The position numbers were made by a program, and so were the translations under genes. Positions 7,921 to 14,904 of a DNA stretch of 17,259 bases are shown here, in pieces (position 1 is the first letter of the stretch; every line of letters begins with the position of its first letter). The stretch is from Discostella pseudostelligera (Eukaryota; Bacillariophyta; Thalassiosirophyceae; Thalassiosirales; Thalassiosiraceae). The notes under the pieces are model-generated. The model had not been told where the DNA came from and made no database searches. It worked only from the letters and a program-made list of their open reading frames with translations. Location of the stretch: NCBI GenBank assembly GCA_036940085.1, contig JALLBK010000390.1, positions 1-17,259 on the forward strand, read 5' to 3'.

Positions 7921-10900
7921 CTATGTATTGCCTCTTCCTCTGCTGCTACCGTGCCGGCTAGAAGAAGGAGGAGCACCTCCGGATGGATGATGAAAATGCA
8001 TTTCATCATTGTATTCCAGCGGCAAGTCTCCATCGAATGTAAACCCACGAAAAGTTTGTGAATTAAGCTCCTCGTCGTTAATTGGAGGTTGTCCCGCAGC
8101 CTGCTGTTGCTTCTCATAATCCTCTGTTTCGATGGGCATGCGCTTGAATGAGTCATCAAAATTCGCAGTTGCAACGTCCAATGCGTCAGTTGTGATACCC
8201 CCCATGTTAGCACTCTCCATCAAGTGACCAGCGTCACGCCATCCACTTTCGCCACCACCCGATACACTTCGCTGAAGTTGAGCAATGCCATGATCCCCAA
8301 CGGCACTATGGCTCCTACTCTGGAACTGTCTCCAGCCCTCGCACGGACGTATCGGAGCGTCAATCTGTCGAGCAGTCAACGCTTCAAAGTTAATCCATCG
8401 ATAGAAGAACTCATGTCTCATCGCACTGCGTAAACCCATGACGCCAAGCCTCATTCTCGGCTCCCTCTCTAGCAAACCAGCAATGCATGACTTGCACTGC
8501 GAACTGAAGACAACCTCCTTTGGGAAGATCAACGGCGCACTCCTCAACCTACGAAACAATTTTGATCTATCGGTAGTATACCACGGTGGTAAACCTGTCA
8601 TCATCTCATACAATATCATACCCAATCCCCAATAATCGACGCAGAATCCATGCCCACCTTGATTTAATACCTCAGGCGCCATGTACTCCGGAGTCCCACA
8701 CGTCGACTTGGCACCCTGGGTCGGATGACGTATCCCATCCTTCGCCAGTCCAAAGTCCCCCAATTTAACATGCCCATACGCATCCAGCAACACATTCTCT
8801 GGCTTTAAATCACGATATATAATCCCATTTTTGTGCAAGTGTCCAATAGCCAACAATAATTCAGCGGCATAAAATCGTGCAACCGGTTCCTGAAACCTAC
8901 GGTACCGACTCAGGTGGAAGAAGAGTTCTCCGCCAGGACAGTAGTCCAATACCAGGTACAATTTCTCGGCGGTTTGGAATGCGTAATGCATTTTCATTAT
9001 GAAAGGGTGATCGAGCATTGACAGGACCTTGCGCTCGGTTTTCGTTCGTTCTATCTGTCTTCGGCGGACCAAATGAGATTTGCGTAGGATTTTCATTGCA
9101 TATAGTACACCAGATCCTTGGCCGTGCTGTTTTTGTACGAGTACAACCTATTGTTTGGTACGGGGGTAAAGGACAGTGGTTTAGTAGTGAACGGTCCAGT
9201 CAACGAATAAACGTTGTGATTTGTGATGTCCGACAAGAAAGATACGATAGGTTGACTTACCCTCCCAAAGGAACCGCGCCCCAAAACTCTCAATGCCGGA
9301 TCAAACATTTTAACACATGGCCGCTCATCTTCTTTCTCGATTATGACACCTTCCCTATTGCACATATCCCAATTATATTGCTGACCATTTTCATCCCCCC
9401 GCTGCAAAGCTTCATTCGCCTCAAGTGTGAGACGTGACTCTTCATCTATTATTTCGTTAGGCAAAGCTGACTGTTGAATTGACGGGGGTTTAGTCATAAC
9501 TGGCAACAGCTCATTACCCTGATCTCTTTGCTGTATATTATTTTCCATTGGGTACTGCGGCTTCGTGGGTGGGAATGCTGACTGCATTGCAAGCGTAGGG
9601 GGGGCGACAATATTCTGTGCTAACGACATGCTGGAGTCTCCACTGTCCACATCTGGTGGTGGTATTATTGATTCGTCACCTTCAACTCGACCCTTGGCAT
9701 CGCCTGTTGATAAATCTGGAACGACCGGCAACACGCTATCATCTATACTACCCCCCGTAATTGCAGCAGTAGCAGTTATCTTGTTACTGTTGTTTGCATT
9801 CACCACACCATCATCTTCTTCATCAGAATCCTCACTGTCCTCCGCCCATGCCTTCTCCCAATCTTCCTCATCGTTGTGTTGCATTTGTCGTAAAGATATT
9901 GCACGTGGACTGGGGGGGCTTTTATTTTGTTGTGTCGGTGGCCGGGCTTGTGAACGTGACGATGGTTGTTGTGGCGAAAGATTTAGGTTGGTCATGCCCT
10001 GAACCAAAGAAGGAGTTGTGCTCAGAGCACTCTCCCCGCTATACATGTTACTTCCAAATATATCGGGCGTGGGAACGGTAATTGCATTGGAGGATGTCGA
10101 TGTGTGCCCCTCAGTGTACATCATGTTCAACATCGTTTTCGATGATTCACTGACAGCTGTCGTGCCATTGTAGGATAGTGAAGATTGCTGTGTAGCCGCC
10201 TCAGACGAAGGATTTTGTTGTTGTTTTAATCGTTGACTCTCCTGCTGCTGCTTTCTCATCATTTCAGCCTGCTGCCGTGCCTTGGAATCTGGAGATAATT
10301 CTTGATGATGAACTGAATTATTGTGGACATTGTCTGCTCTTGACACTATTTGCTCCTGATGTTGCTGCACCTGCTCCCGCTGTTGACTTTGACTAGAATT
10401 TTGTTTGACCGTACCGTGACTACTCCCAACATTTCGCGAGACACGGCGTGAGGGAGAATTTGGCGCGGAACGGCTACCTGCGCTGCCAACCCCTCCCATT
10501 CGCTGAATCATGGAGGATAGACCGGCACGGCTCATTATTGAGGTGGTTGCTGATGCAGAGCCTCCCTGCTGCTGCGATGGAGATAGACGCGGAGAAGGGG
10601 CAGCATGTTGAGTAGATCGCGACGGAAGAATGGTTGATTTTCCTACTATCGCTTGGGCGGCAAGTTGATGCTGATACTGCGGCTGTGGTGGTGTTTGTTG
10701 TCGCAACTGTTGTTGGGATTGCGGTCGCTCCGCATGGATTACTCTGCTAGGGAGCGTGGCATCGTTGACGGGCAAGTTTATGTCAGATAAAATTGCATTG
10801 GCATTGGCGACATTATTGCCAACCGACGCCGTCGTCGGCCGGGCACCAGCAGAAGACGCAGACGCACCCTGCGGCGGCGACAGCGACGGCGGTTGTTGGT

Positions 10901-10955
10901 GATAAGCCGCGGCCTCATCGGATACGTTTCTAGGAACAGAGGCCTCTTGGCCCAT
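7921..10955 (-). CDS. AGC-family Ser/Thr protein kinase with long N-terminal region
   Basis: Two exons, 10955-9261 and 9147-7921, are joined across a 113-nt intron (GTAAGT...ATAG, phase 0) inside the glycine-rich loop, so GRGSFGR meets VVLVQKQ. The product is 973 aa. The kinase domain has GxGxxG (G559-G564), the ATP lysine in YAMKIL (K584), YRDLKPEN (D678), DFGLAK (D696), STCGTPEY, then MAPE. S713 stands where Akt has the PDK1-phosphorylated threonine. The C-terminal tail keeps the AGC features: SFKRMPIETED and a hydrophobic motif FRGFTF (F931 to F936, with T935 at the phosphosite). This places it near the Akt/S6K/SGK group. The first 540 residues are low in complexity, with Gln-rich runs, many Ser-Pro sites and an acidic patch (about 361-383). 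The start MGQEAS fits the N-myristoylation consensus (Gly2, Ser6), so membrane attachment is likely. Substrates are unknown. Confidence 0.93.
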
Positions 10956-11197
10956 GATTATTTATTTATACCGTCTTCATTAACATTCATCTTGTTGGCA
11001 GTGTTGCGTTTGTCCCCCCATCCGTTTCATGCGATGAACCAGCCACCTACTACCAGCCGAAGCGCCATCGATCGCCATGCGCCATGGTGAAAGTGAAAGA
11101 TATCTCGTGTCGTTTTGTGTGTTGGGTGTGATGTTGCAGTTGCAGCGTTGCAGTTGAGCCAATGCTGAAACCGCGGGGCACTTTGGGGGGGAAGTGG

Positions 11198-11232
11198 TTC
11201 GCGCCAAAAAAGGCCCGGTCTCCCGCCAAAAA
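11198..11232 (-). promoter_or_regulatory. paired E2F/DP-type binding sites upstream of the kinase
   Basis: On the plus strand, TTCGCGCCAAAAAA (11198-11211) and TCCCGCCAAAAA (11221-11232) are the reverse complements of TTTTGGCGCGAA and TTTTTGGCGGGA, both canonical E2F sites. In the kinase's own direction they read TTTTGG..., the same orientation relative to the gene as the presenilin pair. The cores are 22 bp apart, and the pair lies about 245-280 bp upstream of the ATG at 10955. Confidence 0.6.
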
Positions 11233-11622
11233 TTCCTTCATCATGACCAATCAACCCTGGCCTGCTGCCTGCTGCCTCCCTCTCGCTCGTCTCGAACCTC
11301 GAAGCCAGTAGATATGGTAGATAATCATAGAGTGATTTCATCATACTTTCGACGAAAGGTGCACGGGATGGAAGGAGGAGTTTGTCTTGATTCCCTATCT
11401 ACGTTTCATGGGAAGCTATGGGTAGGCAAGAGGAAAGAGTTCCTCGATCACAATGTACAATGTGATTGAAGTTGTCAAGCCGAGTTGAACGATGAACGGG
11501 CTTTAAATATAATAAACTCACAAACTATTGTAGAATATGCTGCATGAGACTATTTCATTTTACGTGAGGTGTAGGAAAGGGCGAACGGCACGTCTGGTAC
11601 AAGTCGGTCGCGAGGTCACCGC

Positions 11623-11673
11623 CAAACTCACATCTCTCCTAGATTCANCAAACTCACATCTCTCCTAGATTCA
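11623..11673. repeat. 25-bp exact duplication flanking a single N
   Basis: The 25-mer beginning CAAACTCACATC and ending TAGATTCA is present at 11623-11647 and again at 11649-11673, with the only N of the window at 11648 between them. This is what results when two contigs that overlap by 25 bases are joined with a one-base gap instead of being merged. It lies just downstream of the 3' end of the plastid-protein gene and does not affect any coding region. Confidence 0.85.
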
Positions 11674-11696
11674 CATGATGCGCTCCGTCAAGAATA

Positions 11697-12563
11697 TCAA
11701 TTTGTCATCATGTCTCTTCTAGCGACGGTAAACCACTTCCCATCCCGATCGTATAGTTCACCTTTTGCGACACTTTGATCAACATCCGCCTCCTCCGATG
11801 ACGGTGTACCTCCTACACCAAGATCACTTCCGCCGACAGACACCACCGTCACATGACATTCGTCCGATGGAACATCAGCATAGCTAATCGAGTTGAATTT
11901 CACTTTCATAGTAGCGGGAAGATTCAATCCGTCGACTAGCATATCGCACGCCATCAATACCTCGCCAATGATGAGCTCATCCCCGCCCAAGAAATTGAAG
12001 ACCATGATCGATGATTTCGAATCGGTATCGGTCGACGTCTTTGATGACAATGCATTCTTCACAGCCTCAATTGGCGCGAGTTTAATCACCTTATCTTCAA
12101 CGCGATAGGATGATCCAGGATCAACGTACAACTCCTTCCCCATGCCGGAACATAGCAATTGAATGTCGCCATATTTGCCCTCTGCGATGGATTTGGAAAT
12201 GGCGATTTGATCCAACGGCGTGAGCGTTTCGTATCGATACAATTCTTGCGCTTCAATATTTCCACCAACGCCACTAGTAGTAGAACCCTTTTTCCCTCCA
12301 CCACCGCTGCCACCTACGATCTTGACGGCACATCGCTTCGCGAGTCCGACGCCCCCCTCGTTTTCGTCGAATGGTTCCGAACCATACGCCTCGCCTTTGA
12401 TGAGACTGAATAGGCGAGATGAAGATGTTGATGGCAAAGAAAGATGAATTGGGTGATTATTAGAAGTAGTAGCGGGAGAGAATGACGATGCCCGGCACGC
12501 CAGGGCGACGATGACGGCCGCTATCCGCACTACTAGCATCATGGTGGTACTGGTACTGGTCAT
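11697..12563 (-). CDS. plastid-targeted protein of unknown function
   Basis: A single-exon frame of 288 aa from the ATG at 12563. An in-frame ATG at 12629 would add 22 residues, but the signal peptide is better placed with the shorter start. The N-terminus MTSTSTTMMLVV then IAAVIVALAC is a signal peptide. It is followed by RASSFSP, with phenylalanine (F28) at the expected +1 position of a diatom bipartite plastid presequence, and then a Ser/Thr/Asn/His-rich transit stretch. The mature part begins around KGEAYGSEPFDENEGG. It contains a Gly/Lys linker and LTPLDQIAISKSIAEGKYGDI, then SSYRVEDKVIKLAPIEAVKNAL, and ends KWFTVARRDMMTN. I do not recognise the family. Four copies of ACACGTGGAAG stand 80-165 bp upstream of this start, so regulation through a G-box factor is plausible. 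Confidence 0.75.
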   Translation of the reverse strand: MTSTSTTMMLVVRIAAVIVALACRASSFSPATTSNNHPIHLSLPSTSSSRLFSLIKGEAYGSEPFDENEGGVGLAKRCAVKIVGGSGGGGKKGSTTSGVGGNIEAQELYRYETLTPLDQIAISKSIAEGKYGDIQLLCSGMGKELYVDPGSSYRVEDKVIKLAPIEAVKNALSSKTSTDTDSKSSIMVFNFLGGDELIIGEVLMACDMLVDGLNLPATMKVKFNSISYADVPSDECHVTVVSVGGSDLGVGGTPSSEEADVDQSVAKGELYDRDGKWFTVARRDMMTN

Positions 12564-13132
12564 AGTGAGTGGGAGATGGATGGTCGATATCGTATGTGGT
12601 AGTGTTGGTAGGTGTTGGTCCATGTCCATCGATTAATGAATTCGACACGTGGAAGAAAAATTGACATGACACGTGGAAGTTTAGATTTCTTGCGACACGT
12701 GGAAGAGATGTGTCATTACACGTGGAAGAGTCATCGGAACCTGAACTCTTCCGCACTTCCACCAACCACTGATCACCGATGTGGTGATGGGAACGGATTG
12801 CATTCCACCTCTTCATTGCTGATTGATCTAAGGGGGCTATGTTTGGCTTTTTCAGTTTCGAGTGATGAGGAGGTACCATGTACGGGCAAGTGCTACCAAT
12901 ACCAAGGGTGACAGCAAGAATGCAAAGAATAAAAGGATGTGGCGTCGTGCTGATGATTAACTCGTCACTCAGTCCTCCCAAAATATATTTGTGTGTACAA
13001 GTCAACTACTACTCTATGCTCAATGGTGACACTAGTACTAGTGGGTGGTGTGTTCATGTTCTCTCTGTACTGTGTCATAATCAATGACAATGAGAGCACA
13101 ATGGAAGAACAAGCACAATCCTTTATTTTATA
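12564..13132. other. promoter region of the plastid-protein gene; no gene seen
   Basis: Holds the four-copy G-box cluster (12645-12728) and a 14-bp perfect palindrome CACTAGTACTAGTG (13030-13043). A minus-strand frame (13005-12460) crosses the G-box cluster and overlaps the downstream gene in another frame. It has no ATG near its upstream end, so I do not call it. Confidence 0.5.
12645..12728. promoter_or_regulatory. cluster of four ACACGTGGAAG G-box elements
   Basis: Exact 11-mers lie at 12645-12655, 12669-12679, 12695-12705 and 12718-12728, all in the same orientation, with start-to-start steps of 24, 26 and 23 bp. The first three are also preceded by G. The sequence between them is unrelated, so this is a cluster of sites rather than a tandem repeat. 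The CACGTG core suggests a bHLH or bZIP factor. The nearest gene start is that of the plastid-targeted protein. Confidence 0.65.
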
Positions 13133-13351
13133 TCAAATTGATCCCTTCACTTTGATGTTCTTGGTCATTTTCCCTGCAACAAATCCACATAAAAAAGCAG
13201 TGAACAAAAAATACATGGTCATAGTCTTGCTCGTGTCACTGGTGCTTGCTGTGTTCAATACCAGCACTGATGCAATGTCCTTGTCATCTTCGTTTTTCCC
13301 TTTTCCACTTCCACAGAACTCAACATTATTGTCCACAAGCCGAGTTGGCAT
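13133..13351 (-). CDS. possible 72-aa protein with a C-terminal membrane segment
   Basis: The ATG at 13351-13349 overlaps by one base the TGA that ends the FkbM remnant (reading TGATG). The product is hydrophilic and acidic in its first half (GKGKNEDDKD) and then has a hydrophobic segment, MTMYFLFTAFLCGFVAGKM, followed by a basic tail, as in tail-anchored proteins. The composition is more protein-like than a chance frame. However, there is no homology I recognise, and it lies beside a decayed gene, so it may be a remnant. Confidence 0.28.
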   Translation of the reverse strand: MPTRLVDNNVEFCGSGKGKNEDDKDIASVLVLNTASTSDTSKTMTMYFLFTAFLCGFVAGKMTKNIKVKGSI

Positions 13352-14183
13352 CAATGCTGAGAGGTTGGCTTAATGTACAGCACATCAAATTGTCCAATTG
13401 CTTTGGTGTGGAATGCATCCTCGTTCTGACTGGAATTGCCCGAGTCATAAAAATAAATCCATGTCTACGAAGAAATGCATCAATTTCATACCAGCATGCA
13501 GCTCCAGCACTGAATGACACTAACTTCTACTAGCTCCACAAATGTTGCTTTCTTCAGTGTCTCTGTTGCCCCTGCCAACCCCATGAGTTGGGCCCCCTGA
13601 ATAATATGATGATAAAAACATTTAGAATATAAATCGTGCATGGCAATGGAATAAAATTGAAGTTTTGAATGCACAACTGCACATCGTGCAGTAATTTGGC
13701 GGTCTTACCTGAACATCTAACATGAGGTAGTCTACAAAAACAAAATCCATGTTGCTTTGTCTTGAGTAGAGTATCAAGCTTCATTGTGGATTGTGGTATG
13801 CACTTCAGGTTTGAGACCTTTGTAATGAACAGATTTCTCTTGGAATATACTGTTCCGGTACCACCAAAACTATTAAATGCGGTATTGTCAAAAAAGTTGA
13901 TTTCTTCGCTGTCGGATATACTGCAATTTCAAAGTCAACAAAATTCTCAAACTTCTTCTTCGTTTCTTTGAGAACTCCAGTGTGAAAGGGAGAGGCTTCA
14001 ACCATGAAAGTCTTGATGCCAGGATATATTTCTGTTTGTACTCTTGTTGTCCACCCACCCCTATTGGCACCAACTCCACTATTCCCCTGGGATGTCACTA
14101 GCCTCATGATTGTCAGCGCATACCACAGAAAGAATTAATCCAAGGGATGCACCAAGAAGAGTGAGTGCAATATGCGTTGAGAT
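13351..14183 (-). pseudogene. decayed FkbM-family methyltransferase
   Basis: FkbM-type enzymes are SAM-dependent methyltransferases. Pieces of one appear in order on the minus strand but in changing frames. A signal-anchor-like segment HIALTLLGASLGLILSVVCA lies at about 14174-14115, with no ATG ahead of it. VGANRGGWT and FMVEASPFHTGVL (SAM-binding motifs) follow in a second frame, and INFFDNTAFNSFGGTG and MKLDTLLK in a third. VDYLMLDVQ then precedes an intron (13708-13597, GTAAGA...TCAG). After the intron come GAQLMGLAGATETLKKATF, then GAACWYEIDAFLRRHGF, then the family-typical end AFHTKAIGQFDVLYIKP with TGA at 13353-13351. Breaks occur near 14085, 13917, 13745, 13508 and 13452; two fall in T runs and one looks like a small multi-base deletion. 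No other gene here needs frame corrections, so real decay is more likely than sequencing error. The kept intron argues against a retrocopy. Confidence 0.8.
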
Positions 14184-14900
14184 AGTGATGATGGTACTAT
14201 ACTTCAGGGTCTACTATGATGGTATTGTTATGATAATATATAATATGATCGTAGGCTTATCAATGATTGTAGACTTATCAGGATATTGCTTGAAAGATGA
14301 TGCCGGAGGATGATAGGGTTACTATGCATAGGTTGTTGTTACCATTACCATACCATATCTAGTTGATTTGGAACACCTTGCAAACTATCTTTCACTTTCA
14401 CGCTAGTAAGTGCGTTCAATTGCCATCATCTGTCCATCCACTGTCCACCAATTTTAAGCTCCTTCCGCCTTCAATCTTCAATCAAGTCCCAGCCCTGCAC
14501 CCTGGATGGTGGATGATTCAGGCGCTTCATCACGTGCGTTGAGAGATTTTGGCAATGAAGGAATAGATAGAGAGGAGGAGCATCATCAATTCATCAATGA
14601 CGTGGAGGTGGTCACGTGGAGGAAGGTCAGTGAGCTTGACTCGACTCATCTCAATTTTCTGCCAGCAAACAAGATTCATACTCCTACACAACATAAAACC
14701 AACAATATCTTCGCATAATACATACTATTGAACCAACCATGGCAGCCACTGCTGCTCTCCCTATGGAGCCCTTCCAGCAATCCCTGACCAATGAAACTGC
14801 AGAGATTGGTCTATCTTGTTGACATCTACTTTCCATTTGTGATGCAAGCCACTCTGCACCTGCACTCCCATTCCACGACTGAAAACTGAAATGGCAGATG
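14184..14900. other. AT-rich flank without a clear gene
   Basis: Upstream of the FkbM remnant. It contains an imperfect 18-bp tandem duplication (14245-14280). A plus-strand ATG frame at 14506-14718 encodes 70 aa with an acidic, moderately protein-like first half (MVDDSGASSRALRDFGNEG, then EEEHHQF) but no recognisable family. CACGTGGA is present at 14613-14620 inside that frame. I do not call a gene with confidence. Confidence 0.4.
14245..14280. repeat. 18-bp tandem duplication
   Basis: ATGATCGTAGGCTTATCA (14245-14262) is followed directly by ATGATTGTAGACTTATCA (14263-14280), 16 of 18 positions identical. It lies in the AT-rich flank of the decayed methyltransferase. Confidence 0.8.
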
Positions 14901-14904
14901 ACAA

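Larger units (their letters stand above)
10956..11696. other. promoter region of the kinase and 3' flank of the plastid-protein gene
   Basis: No gene supported. There are two E2F-type sites (11198-11232) and an assembly join with a duplicated 25-mer (11623-11673). A plus-strand frame at 11194-11469 starts only at GTG and resembles nothing known. Confidence 0.55.

Noticed and set aside
9565..10002. Plus-strand 145-codon frame opposite the kinase N-terminal region
   Set aside because: Antisense of Ser/Gln/Asp-rich codons; long only because of codon bias.
10455..10468. E2F-like TTTGGCGCGGAA and similar single matches within coding exons (also near 12065)
   Set aside because: Inside coding sequence, unpaired and imperfect.
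11194..11469. Plus-strand 91-codon frame upstream of the kinase
   Set aside because: Starts only at GTG, covers the E2F sites and shows no recognisable domain.
12460..13005. Minus-strand 181-codon frame across the G-box cluster
   Set aside because: Non-ATG start, overlaps the plastid-protein gene in another frame, and translates the repeated G-box elements.
13030..13043. Perfect 14-bp palindrome CACTAGTACTAGTG
   Set aside because: Real but short; a single copy with no context to give it a function.
12993..13373. Plus-strand 126-codon frame with hydrophobic stretches
   Set aside because: Antisense to the 72-aa ORF and the end of the FkbM remnant; the hydrophobic runs are mirror images of the minus-strand codons.
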